7,044 nt of DNA from CAYNTH01 sp964427055 (GTDB taxonomy: Archaea > Aenigmatarchaeota > Aenigmatarchaeia > CG10238-14 > SCSR01): contig CAYRSQ010000045.1 of NCBI GenBank assembly GCA_964427055.1, forward strand, positions 1 through 7,044. The letters are read 5' to 3'. Each line of letters opens with the position of its first letter. The stretch's first letter is position 1. Below, piece after piece: positions 1 through 6,807 of this stretch. The translations under genes and the position numbers were made by a program. A model generated the notes under the pieces. That model had not been told where the DNA came from and made no database searches. It saw only the letters and a list, made by a program, of their open reading frames with translations.

Positions 1-58
1 TAAACAGCCGTCCACTGATACTCAGGAGCGATAGGAAGGATTTCCACAAATATTTCAT
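1..58 (-). CDS. Partial CDS, N-terminus only (unknown product)
   Basis: An ATG at 58 on the minus strand opens a frame with no stop to the window edge. It reads MKYLWKSFLSLLSISGRLF, 19 codons. It begins 7 nt after the stop of the HPr-kinase-like gene and on the same strand, so the two are probably co-transcribed. No Shine-Dalgarno site is visible before it. The short stretch is basic, then hydrophobic, as at the start of many membrane proteins, but it is too short to assign a family. An open plus-strand frame ending at the TGA at 63-65 is the competing reading. Gene identity is unknown. Confidence 0.4.
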   Translation of the reverse strand, partial: MKYLWKSFLSLLSISGRLF

Positions 59-65
59 ACAATGA

Positions 66-1004
66 CTATTTGTTCAGAACGCCGTCAATCAATTCCAATG
101 TTTCTCGGATGTTTTTGGATCTAATTTCATAACATTCAACTCCGCTGAGAAATTCCATCAAGATTTCAACTCTTTTATTCATAAGAGAATGTAAATTGTA
201 TTTATTATAATAACAATAGGCTAGAACAAGATTTCTGGTGTCTCTTGTCTTAGTTAGATATGTATTAAGCATGATCATTGTTTCCAATGCGCTCTGTTTT
301 GATATTTTTTTTATAGATTTTTTCCCGTAGACTGGTATAAATATATATTTTATCTTTGTTTTGTCTATGATATTTTTAGGTTCAACTCTAGAATAAATTC
401 CCAAACATTTATTAACTATTGGAACACTTTTCCAATATTTCTTTATACCATCTGCTCCTTTGAAACTCTTTATTTTTCTTGGATAAGAATGCGCATATTT
501 TTTGCTGACTATTGTAGTATCATCTGACAAGAAGCCTGCACCACGTTCTATAAATTTCAATGACAGAGACGATTTTCCACAACCATCCCAACCAGCTATC
601 ATAATCCCCTGTCCTTTATATTCTACGCTAGATGCATGTAATTTTAAAAGTCCCTTCTGAATGAATTTTAAATCAAGTATGAAATCTATGATTTTATAAG
701 GATTGAATTGAGGTATTTTGCCGTATAACCAACTGAACCTAACCTTTGTATCGTTTTCTAAGTTTTTGATGAGGAGATTACATGGAATTATCATTCCATA
801 ATTATGGAGCAGTGAGTTCTTTTTAAAAAATAGATATGGTTGAGCCACAGGATCCATTCCTATTATACTATTGTTTCCTGTCTCTATCTGAAGATCATAC
901 TCGCCAGTAGTGGGAAGTTTTCCTTCCGATATGCAAAAATGAGACGGTATCTGTAAATTGACTGAACTTTTTATTTTCAATCCATGCACATTATAATACT
1001 GCAT
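66..1004 (-). CDS. HPr kinase/PEPCK-superfamily P-loop kinase-like protein
   Basis: This 312-residue protein has the signature of the HPr kinase/phosphorylase-like P-loop fold in its middle. A 'LHASS' segment with H123 precedes strand GQGIMIAG, the Walker A loop GWDGCGKSS (138-146, K144) and a 'RGAGFLSDD' segment ending in the acidic pair D161-D162. Order and spacing match the HprK core (LHG..., GESGxGKS, RGhxLVADD). Residues 1-110 and 170-312 are not recognisable beyond the class. Known relatives phosphorylate protein or small-molecule hydroxyls; HprK-like proteins outside the PTS occur in peptide-modification and surface-biosynthesis clusters, so a substrate cannot be named. No HPr gene is visible. 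The ATG at 1004 is supported by a GGTG site 5 nt upstream and a TATA-like box. Sampled lines give roughly 30% GC, against about 44% in the polymerase gene, suggesting transfer or a different selective regime. The next gene leftward follows after 7 nt. Confidence 0.75.
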   Translation of the reverse strand: MQYYNVHGLKIKSSVNLQIPSHFCISEGKLPTTGEYDLQIETGNNSIIGMDPVAQPYLFFKKNSLLHNYGMIIPCNLLIKNLENDTKVRFSWLYGKIPQFNPYKIIDFILDLKFIQKGLLKLHASSVEYKGQGIMIAGWDGCGKSSLSLKFIERGAGFLSDDTTIVSKKYAHSYPRKIKSFKGADGIKKYWKSVPIVNKCLGIYSRVEPKNIIDKTKIKYIFIPVYGKKSIKKISKQSALETMIMLNTYLTKTRDTRNLVLAYCYYNKYNLHSLMNKRVEILMEFLSGVECYEIRSKNIRETLELIDGVLNK

Positions 1005-1032
1005 ATATACACCATTGAGTATTGATTTGTTT

Positions 1033-1044
1033 CTTTTAAAATAT
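1033..1044 (-). promoter_or_regulatory. Putative TATA box for the HPr-kinase-like gene
   Basis: On the minus strand this reads ATATTTTAAAAG, about 34 nt (centre) before the ATG at 1004. A transcription start about 26 nt downstream would leave a leader of roughly 8-12 nt that just includes the GGTG Shine-Dalgarno site (plus-strand positions 1010-1013). Assigned from position and AT-rich composition only, in AT-rich DNA where such matches are common. Confidence 0.4.
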
Positions 1045-1174
1045 GCTTCACTTCATCTGACAGAATATTCAATTCCGTTATATGTATGCGCCATATGCAA
1101 ACATTTAAATTTATCTTGTAAATGCAACAACGACTACTGCACCCATACATATCTTCGTCAAATTCCACTCTATG

Positions 1175-1186
1175 TTTAAAAAATTA
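1175..1186 (+). promoter_or_regulatory. Putative TATA box for the secD-like gene
   Basis: The sequence TTTAAAAAATTA is centred about 40 nt before the TTG start at 1220. Initiation some 26 nt downstream would fall near 1206, just before the GGGG at 1208-1211, which is a plausible Shine-Dalgarno core 8 nt from the TTG. It sits back to back with the promoter of the HPr-kinase-like gene in a 215-bp divergent region. A second AT-rich stretch (1193-1207) lies too close to the start to serve as the TATA box. Confidence 0.4.
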
Positions 1187-1219
1187 ATAGAGATTTTAAA
1201 ATAATTTGGGGTTATCACG

Positions 1220-2560
1220 TTGAAACTTAAAAAAAAGGGCGTAGTGTTTTTAACTCTACTTATATTGTCGGTATTCTCAATGATGTATTCGACATTATCT
1301 ACTTCATTACCATTTAGAATGGACTCTAAGGTAGCAGGTGGTTACGAATATACCATAACATTCAGTCCAGAAATACTCCAGAATGAATTTGATTCGATTA
1401 AAACGTTGCTAGAAAAAAGGATGGAATACTACGGATTGTACGGAGCCCAAGTGCTAGCAGATGGCGAAAGCATAGCAATAATCTCTCCGTATGAAGCTAA
1501 TCTAACACTCATTCTAATGAATGGTGAATTGAATGGGATAATAGACCAAACAATGACTCTAGACGGGGACAAAGGTATTATAAAAATAGGGACGACCCCT
1601 CATGAATTCTATTGGAATGAAAAGGTTCTGAAATATGAAAATAGGACATATTCGATAGAAGAAAGATTCGATATCGACGGCATAGAATTCAAGGCAATTA
1701 ATTATACAAACAATTCCATAACATTCCAGTCTCTGATATTTGGCAATTCTGAAATCAGCAACTCTCAAAAAGCCAATGGATACATCATTTATGACCCTGA
1801 TGTCAAACTTTACCAATACAGCGTTCCAGTCGAATTGTCTGAAAGTGCTAGCAAAAAATTTGCCGACATAACCAAAGGTATGTTATCAGGCATCCAACTA
1901 GCAAACAGCCCATTGCCAGGAAATTTGATATATTACATAGATGATGAAATTTTTGCGATACAAGCCGTGCCCTCCACCGATGCTGGAAAGGAAATATCAT
2001 CGATATACATAAATGGAAGATCTTTGACTATGGATGAAGCCAAAGAAAAAAAACAGATACTCGAAATGGCAATAGAAGGTGAAATCAAGAGCGACGCAAA
2101 TGTATCTGATGCCCAACTGGTTCCGTGGAGTTTTTCGTTCGGAGTGGTATCATTTGTAATTGGATTTGTATTTGGGAATATTATCGTATTTTCGTCTAAG
2201 CTCAAGACCGAGAAATCAGTGATTAAATCCGCAAAGTCGTTAATTCCCTTGTCAGCTACCGTGTTGGTCGTACTCGGAATATCATCTATATCACAATTTT
2301 TCGTGTCACCTGGGTGGATAATCGATGATTACTCTTTGGTTGGTATTGGGCTGATATCGCTGACATCCAGCTATCATATCATATCAGAATCCAAAAACTA
2401 TAGAAAGGTAGGATACAAGAAAAAGCTTGACACGCTTGTGAAACTCTTTTATGCAATAGGTTCTCTTCTCCTGTTCACAGAATACATTGGAATAGGAATA
2501 GCCGTATCGACGAGTTATATTTTATACGCAATCAACAGAAAAGCCTATTCCGAAATGTAA
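1220..2560 (+). CDS. Divergent SecD-like protein-export membrane protein
   Basis: 446 residues with SecD architecture. There is a basic N-terminus and one membrane segment (about 8-26), then a large extracytoplasmic domain (about 30-300), then five predicted membrane segments (about 303-325, 340-362, 371-390, 404-420, 421-438). SecD-like features are GGYEY (40-44), KRMEYYGLYGAQV near 66-78 (SecD 'R-N-x-G-v-e' region), a head segment with YYIDDEIFAIQAVPS (about 238-252) and MDEAKEKKQILEMAIEGEI (271-289), and a final NRKAYSEM resembling the SecD end 'TRPAYAKI'. In Sec the SecDF complex uses the proton gradient to pull proteins across the membrane. The conserved SecD motif around the proton-relay Asp ('GxxVDxxI') aligns with LVGIGLISLTSSYHII (373-388), which has no Asp, so transport coupling may be altered or lost. 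The TTG start keeps the charged N-terminus; an ATG at 1280 would delete most of the first membrane segment. Five N-x-S/T sequons (N94, N141, N161, N164, N294) lie in the outer domain. No secF is adjacent. The fold call is by eye. Confidence 0.65.
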   Translation: MKLKKKGVVFLTLLILSVFSMMYSTLSTSLPFRMDSKVAGGYEYTITFSPEILQNEFDSIKTLLEKRMEYYGLYGAQVLADGESIAIISPYEANLTLILMNGELNGIIDQTMTLDGDKGIIKIGTTPHEFYWNEKVLKYENRTYSIEERFDIDGIEFKAINYTNNSITFQSLIFGNSEISNSQKANGYIIYDPDVKLYQYSVPVELSESASKKFADITKGMLSGIQLANSPLPGNLIYYIDDEIFAIQAVPSTDAGKEISSIYINGRSLTMDEAKEKKQILEMAIEGEIKSDANVSDAQLVPWSFSFGVVSFVIGFVFGNIIVFSSKLKTEKSVIKSAKSLIPLSATVLVVLGISSISQFFVSPGWIIDDYSLVGIGLISLTSSYHIISESKNYRKVGYKKKLDTLVKLFYAIGSLLLFTEYIGIGIAVSTSYILYAINRKAYSEM

Positions 2561-5274
2561 TACTTCGCTTTCTGAGTCCCTTTGTAAAACACAAGGTCAC
2601 CATTGCACAATTTGCATCTCCCTAGCAAAGGTGGCCTTTCGTACGTTTTCTGGCATTTGTTACAAATCAGACCATCTAAAGAATTGATTAACGTATCCAT
2701 TGATTGGTTGCCATTTGAGCTTGAACCGCTTAGCATGCTCATCAGGTTCATCTGCTTTCCTTCTCCCAGTAACTCCGATTTCTCTATCCCCATGGCTTCA
2801 AAAACTCGTTCAAGTGGTGGAAGCAGCTGGTTCTCGATATAATATTTTGAATCTACCTTTATACCACGTTTTTTGACGTATTCGGGATCTTCAGCCCTGC
2901 TAGAAAGCATCTGCAATCCCTGGGTGATGACGAACCCGACCCTATCTCCTACTCCAGGCGCCTCATTTGGGTTTCTTCTTCTCATCTTCTTTACGACTTC
3001 TATGTGAGGTTGTATTCCTTTGTAAGAACTTATTGGCCTTGACACGCTCTTCGTTATTATCAAATCCTCTATCGGTATCTCGTTTCTCTGAAGTTTCTTC
3101 AGGACTTCCCTCACATAATCAAATGCCTTCTTAGGATCCTGCTCTTTGAGTATAATTTCCAATACTGTGTACAATGTTTTACTGACTAACTCACACCAAT
3201 CCCTTCTGACAGTTTCTATCCCTTTCATCACGAGCTTTTCTATCATTCCAGAATCTATTTTTTCGAAACTCCAACCCGCGTACCTTTTTTTGGTCAAAAT
3301 AATCATCGTCTTGAATACACACTCGATTTTCATTGTCACTATGTTTTCAAGCGCTTCGTTTATGTGATTCTCAAGGAAATAACCTATCTTGTATGCTTCT
3401 TCTATGTCAGTCGTCTTTGTTTTCACCATTACGGAATCTGTATCACCGTATATGACTGTGTATTCTGTGTTGTCGTCGACTGTGTCCCTGGTTCTTTGTA
3501 TCAAATCCCTTCCGCAGCTCGTTATCCCATTTGCTATGTCCAAGACATAGAGCTTAGCTCTTATGTATCCCGTATAACCATAGAAAGCATTTGCCATTAT
3601 CTTTAGCGCGACTTGTTTCGCGTTAAGCTGCCTTCTCTTTTCTTTGTCCGAGACGGCGTTCATCTCCTTTTTCACTATATCCCTGTCTTTAATCAAAGTT
3701 TCGACTATCTCCGGAAGGATGCCTTTCTTGACATTCTTTGAAACGAATCTGGCCCCGTAAGGTGTCTCTATAATGTCCAAGTCGTGTTCGTCGAACAAAA
3801 GGGTAGTTGGACATATGTTATATGCTATATATATCGACGGGTACAGACTTTTGAAATCCATATAGACTACGCAATCCTTATGCAGTCCCGTTTCTGGTTC
3901 GAGCACAATAGCACCTTTCAATGCCCTAGTCTCTCTCTCAACCCTCCTTCTAGAAGTTTCCTCTGTCGTAGGTTTGCATGGAACTATGTAATCCCTTGAA
4001 TTAAATTCTTTGAGAAGAAGATTCTCTATCCTCGATGCTTCTCCACTGGAAAGAGCGTCTTGCAACAGAACGCCAGACACCTTTGAAAGTTCTATAAACT
4101 TGTCTAGAAGATTTTTCTCCAGCACCAGCCTCATTGCCAATATGGAGTCCTTCCTATTGTATTCTATGAGTTTCTTCAATTGTTCATCAGTGCCTTTCCA
4201 GTACTTGGTTATCTCGCTGTGAGCCACATCTACTTTATCTTCGCCTAGAAGCTTTTGAGACACATCTCCCAACCCGTATCTTTTCAACTTCATAAGGCCC
4301 ACTCTTGCGTTCGCTTTGATCAATTCGTATGCATCAACGACTACTCGCCCTATGACATCGCTTCTGTTTATCATTCCAAAACTCCTGCATATGACAGACT
4401 TCTTACTGCACCTTCCAAGCAGACACTGCATTCTATTTTGCCTGTACCTTTCGGCTAGATAAGGCATATCGAACCCGTTTATGTTGTATCCTATGATAGT
4501 GTCCGGATCGAACTCGGCCATCACCCTGCCGAATTCCTCAAGCATGTCCTTTTCGCTACTGAAACTCTTTACACTGTTGTCTCCGTTATCCTTGAGACGT
4601 TTCGCCATAAACACCATGGTATCCTGAGATTTGTAATTTGGGCTGAATGCCATGCTTATCATACTTATTTCATCCCTCGTCGCATCTGGCAGTCCCTCTC
4701 TCTCCGAAGTGGTTTCTATGTCTATCGCCATATGTTTCAACTCAGCGTCATCGTGCCTTTCCACCGGCGTGATTTTAGAAACGTTTATTTTATAATTGGT
4801 CTTTACAGTCCCTGTGGTGGATGGCGTGCCTTCCATCTCTATCCAATTCATTCCAGAAATACCTTTGTCAACCATGTACCTGTATTTGAACAGTATGTCC
4901 GCCTCGAATATCTCCTTCACGAATTTCTTTTTCCTCAATTCATCCCTTATCTCGGGCACCCTGCTCGGTTCAGTTATGGTTATTTTCGCAACTTCTGACT
5001 GTTGCTGTCTAAACCCTATCGGAAGAAACTTCCCCATAAAATCTACGCTAAGCAGAAGCGAGCCGAAAGATGACTTGAGGAATTCAACGAACTCTTCCTT
5101 CGGATCCCTTCCGTTGGGTTGCACATCTACCAACTGCGCGTAAAAGTACGGTTTGTACGTGTCATCGAACGCGCATACCGTTTTTCCCTCCTTGGTCTTT
5201 CCAAAAATCCTAACTACTGGTGTAGATCCGTTCATAAAGTAATCTGCATCTAGAACTTGGAATGTTAGAAACAT
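2545..5274 (-). CDS. polB: Family B DNA polymerase (PolB3-like) with C-terminal zinc ribbon
   Basis: 909-residue replicative-type DNA polymerase with 3'-5' proofreading. The N-terminal domain (VLDADYF...VVRIFGK) starts as in Pyrococcus PolB. Exo I is D185-I-E187, Exo II is YNINGFD (263-269), Exo III is Y372-x3-D376. Polymerase motif A is D473-FKSLYPS, motif B is K558-x3-N562-AFYG, KKRYAG lies at 662-667, and motif C is YGDTDS (609-614). All catalytic acidic residues are present, so both activities are predicted intact. No intein interrupts the motifs. QMNLMSML (841-848) aligns with the PIP box QVGLTSWL near the end of Pyrococcus PolB; there the usual protein ends. Here a Ser/Gly/Asn linker follows, then a four-cysteine ribbon, C871-x2-C874-x12-C887-x2-C890. 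The gene is last in an operon, 9 nt after the DP1-like gene, without a visible Shine-Dalgarno site, so translational coupling is likely. Its 3' end overlaps the convergent secD-like gene by 16 bp. Confidence 0.97.
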   Translation of the reverse strand: MFLTFQVLDADYFMNGSTPVVRIFGKTKEGKTVCAFDDTYKPYFYAQLVDVQPNGRDPKEEFVEFLKSSFGSLLLSVDFMGKFLPIGFRQQQSEVAKITITEPSRVPEIRDELRKKKFVKEIFEADILFKYRYMVDKGISGMNWIEMEGTPSTTGTVKTNYKINVSKITPVERHDDAELKHMAIDIETTSEREGLPDATRDEISMISMAFSPNYKSQDTMVFMAKRLKDNGDNSVKSFSSEKDMLEEFGRVMAEFDPDTIIGYNINGFDMPYLAERYRQNRMQCLLGRCSKKSVICRSFGMINRSDVIGRVVVDAYELIKANARVGLMKLKRYGLGDVSQKLLGEDKVDVAHSEITKYWKGTDEQLKKLIEYNRKDSILAMRLVLEKNLLDKFIELSKVSGVLLQDALSSGEASRIENLLLKEFNSRDYIVPCKPTTEETSRRRVERETRALKGAIVLEPETGLHKDCVVYMDFKSLYPSIYIAYNICPTTLLFDEHDLDIIETPYGARFVSKNVKKGILPEIVETLIKDRDIVKKEMNAVSDKEKRRQLNAKQVALKIMANAFYGYTGYIRAKLYVLDIANGITSCGRDLIQRTRDTVDDNTEYTVIYGDTDSVMVKTKTTDIEEAYKIGYFLENHINEALENIVTMKIECVFKTMIILTKKRYAGWSFEKIDSGMIEKLVMKGIETVRRDWCELVSKTLYTVLEIILKEQDPKKAFDYVREVLKKLQRNEIPIEDLIITKSVSRPISSYKGIQPHIEVVKKMRRRNPNEAPGVGDRVGFVITQGLQMLSSRAEDPEYVKKRGIKVDSKYYIENQLLPPLERVFEAMGIEKSELLGEGKQMNLMSMLSGSSSNGNQSMDTLINSLDGLICNKCQKTYERPPLLGRCKLCNGDLVFYKGTQKAKYYISE

Positions 5275-5283
5275 ACGTTTAAT

Positions 5284-6333
5284 TTATGAGAAATCAGCTT
5301 TATTAATTTCTCTGGTCTTTAGGTCTATTTTCCATGCATTAGCTGGTCCACCGACCGACAGGATTGTGACCCCCTTATAATTTGAACTGAACACGTCGGA
5401 TTCGTTGTCTGTTACGAATATGTCTGGGATGTCATCGAGGAATGTGCTTCCTATCCAGAATCCGCTGTCTTTTACGGATGCCCCTGGTAGGATGTCCCGC
5501 CTCTTCAGTATATTTACCGCGACATTCTCCGTCGTTTTCCAGTTGTCGATATAACTGGATATGTTCTTCCATGGACACATCAATATGGTTATACCGGACA
5601 CTTTCATGATGGAAGCCGTATCCACAGTAACGTGATTTGGCTGGAAGTTATCCGGGGCTGCGGACATGAAAACGAACGTACATTCCTTGTCACCAGAACA
5701 TTCTGACGATTTGGACGCGTCAATTCCCGACGGATTTGACACAAAAATCAGATTTGCGCGAGAGAGGGATTTACCTACTTCCCTTTTCAGAGGTATGTCT
5801 GGGTACACTACCCTGTTGACTGAAATTCCGTCCGGCCTGCGCACACACTCAAATCCGAGGATGTCTCCTTCTAGCATGTCTTCGTAATCGTCTTTCCCCA
5901 CTGATACCCTGAGCGAACCAGACGAATCCTCTATTTCTATCGTCCCTTTATCAATTTTTTCTGAAACGGCCGCAATCAAAGAGAACGACTGCTGCGAAGA
6001 CGTTCTGTTGATAGAAAACAATGATGACATCTTGTCCGACAGCCTTTTTTTGTAAAAAGAATATTTTTCAGTCCATTTAGATACGGCATCTTCTGAGGAG
6101 ACTTTTTTCTTGTCGAAATGACTGGGATATATCGGTTTCAGTTCGATTTCTGGTGGAAGAACTCCCATCGTCTTGAATACATAATCCAAAGTAATTATCG
6201 GAGGTAACTTGCTCGTTGCCTTTTCGAGAAACGACATGAGAGCAATATCATTGTTAGAGAAATACTCCAGAACGGCAGAATCCAAAGACGCACCCTTCCC
6301 TAAAAATAGTTTCATGATTTCCTTGTTTTCCAT
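5284..6333 (-). CDS. Inactivated, shortened PolD small-subunit (DP1)-like protein
   Basis: 349 residues counted from the ATG at 6333. Residues about 4-58 match the helical N-terminal domain of DP1/B-subunits. Residues about 119-182 form an OB fold (GTIEIEDSSGSLRVSV, then VVYPDIPL before the phosphoesterase domain). The C-terminus keeps DP1 landmarks in order: LKRRDILP (276-283) for 'LKRRHLAP', DIPDIF (301-306) for 'VPDIFHTGHVH', and YKGV (319-322). Active DP1 is a calcineurin-like Mre11-type exonuclease. Its ligands appear lost here: 'SDIHVG' becomes SNPSGI (199-204), the 'GD.VDG' position reads MSAAPD, 'PGNHD' reads CPWKN (253-257), and 'GHVH' reads DNES (309-312). Length is far below the roughly 600 residues of Pyrococcus or Methanocaldococcus DP1. 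This loss is the rule in eukaryotic B-subunits, which are scaffolds. The position just before PolB suggests it is PolB's accessory subunit. A TTG two codons upstream (6339) is the alternative start; the GGTGA at 6341-6345, 7 nt before the ATG, favours the ATG. Confidence 0.78.
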   Translation of the reverse strand: MENKEIMKLFLGKGASLDSAVLEYFSNNDIALMSFLEKATSKLPPIITLDYVFKTMGVLPPEIELKPIYPSHFDKKKVSSEDAVSKWTEKYSFYKKRLSDKMSSLFSINRTSSQQSFSLIAAVSEKIDKGTIEIEDSSGSLRVSVGKDDYEDMLEGDILGFECVRRPDGISVNRVVYPDIPLKREVGKSLSRANLIFVSNPSGIDASKSSECSGDKECTFVFMSAAPDNFQPNHVTVDTASIMKVSGITILMCPWKNISSYIDNWKTTENVAVNILKRRDILPGASVKDSGFWIGSTFLDDIPDIFVTDNESDVFSSNYKGVTILSVGGPANAWKIDLKTREINKADFS

Positions 6334-6340
6334 AAACAAG

Positions 6341-6345
6341 TCACC
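6341..6345 (-). promoter_or_regulatory. Shine-Dalgarno site of the DP1-like gene, containing the upstream stop codon
   Basis: The minus strand reads AAAAGGTGACTTGTTTATG. GGTGA pairs with the conserved 16S rRNA 3' end and lies 7 nt from the ATG at 6333, but only 1 nt from the TTG at 6339, so it decides the start. Its last three bases are the TGA stop of the winged-helix gene. This implies tight translational coupling of the two genes. Confidence 0.75.
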
Positions 6346-6598
6346 TTTTCAATATATATACGGTTAATCCGTCTTTGCCTTCTTCTTTAGAATGAGGGAG
6401 TCGTATCACTTCGATGATATTGGTCTCTACCATCTCCTGTACATATTTTCTAACAGTGTTCCAACTTATTGTCTCACCAAGGCGCCCTGACACCATGATT
6501 GTCATAGACGATATGGTCAGAGGGGCATTAATCTCCTTCATAACGGCCAACAGAACTTCCTTTATTCGCGCCCTCTTACTTGGCCGTCCTCTTTTCAT
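6341..6598 (-). CDS. Small winged-helix DNA-binding protein with AT-hook-like N-terminus
   Basis: 85 residues, basic. The N-terminus MKRGRPSKRAR contains the RGRP core of an AT-hook (residues 3-6). It is followed by a predicted winged helix: helix 1 about 9-22, helix 2 about 28-39, recognition helix about 45-59 (SWNTVRKYVQEMVETN), then a beta wing with a charged turn (about 60-83, ending LTVYILKR). This is the layout of a dedicated DNA-binding regulator or chromatin-type protein; no catalytic or ligand domain fits in this length. It is the first gene of the operon, and its TGA stop lies inside the Shine-Dalgarno site of the DP1-like gene, so the three proteins are made together. It may autoregulate the operon or act with the polymerase on DNA; the sequence does not decide. 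The ATG at 6598 has no Shine-Dalgarno site, consistent with a leaderless mRNA. The family could not be named more exactly. Confidence 0.8.
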   Translation of the reverse strand: MKRGRPSKRARIKEVLLAVMKEINAPLTISSMTIMVSGRLGETISWNTVRKYVQEMVETNIIEVIRLPHSKEEGKDGLTVYILKR

Positions 6599-6619
6599 AT
6601 ATTTTCTATGAATGTGTAT

Positions 6620-6632
6620 AGAAATAAATTTT
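6620..6632 (-). promoter_or_regulatory. Putative TATA box of the polymerase operon
   Basis: On the minus strand this reads AAAAATTTATTTC, centred 27 nt before the ATG of the winged-helix gene at 6598. That spacing puts the transcription start at or next to the ATG, giving a leaderless transcript, which fits the lack of a Shine-Dalgarno site there. The match is by position and composition; the region is AT-rich. Confidence 0.45.
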
Positions 6633-6702
6633 TATGATGCTTCTTAACGGGATTTGATTAGGTGGTCGTCGTTGCTCATTAAATCATTCAATCGATTCTC
6701 AA

Positions 6703-6758
6703 TGTTGTTGTTATTATTATTATATTATAACAGTGTTATAGTATATAGTATAGTAATA
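6703..6758. other. AT-rich low-complexity block
   Basis: About 56 bp composed mostly of TTG/TTA triplets passing into TAGTATA-type repeats, with very few G or C. It includes the palindrome at 6726-6740. Such stretches melt easily and are typical of promoters, terminators or unwinding elements; which applies here is not shown by the sequence. Confidence 0.55.
6726..6740. promoter_or_regulatory. Perfect 15-bp palindrome, candidate operator
   Basis: TATAACA-G-TGTTATA has two exact 7-bp inverted arms around one central base. It lies 128 bp upstream of the winged-helix start, inside the AT-rich block. A dimeric winged-helix protein could bind it, possibly the operon's own first product. As a hairpin it would be weak because the arms are AT-rich and the loop is too small. 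Confidence 0.4.
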
Positions 6759-6807
6759 GTCGGTTGTTAGTAGCAGCGCACTGGAAAAAGAAACGTATAT
6801 ACACTCT

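Noticed and set aside
977..1168. 63-codon minus-strand frame overlapping the start of the HPr-kinase-like gene
   Set aside because: It covers the divergent promoter region, overlaps a better-supported gene start, has no Shine-Dalgarno site and shows no recognisable family; its cysteine-rich sequence looks like chance translation of AT-rich DNA.
4796..5143. 115-codon plus-strand frame antisense to polB
   Set aside because: It lies wholly opposite conserved polymerase-family sequence and has no promoter, ribosome site or family resemblance; the same holds for the other short plus-strand frames opposite polB.
2545..5274. Intein in the polymerase gene
   Set aside because: Motifs A, B and C follow each other at normal family spacing with no insertion; the extra length is at the C-terminus.
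5284..6339. DP1-like gene as a decaying pseudogene
   Set aside because: The frame is intact, the strands and OB fold are retained, the start has a good Shine-Dalgarno site and the gene is coupled on both sides, so an inactivated but functional subunit is more likely.
6414..6611. 65-codon plus-strand frame antisense to the winged-helix gene
   Set aside because: It mirrors the coding frame of a protein with a clear DNA-binding pattern and ends in its promoter; no independent support.
6632..6700. Box C/D small RNA or tRNA
   Set aside because: TATGATGC near 6632 resembles a C box, but no D box at suitable spacing and no tRNA box B or paired stems could be found.
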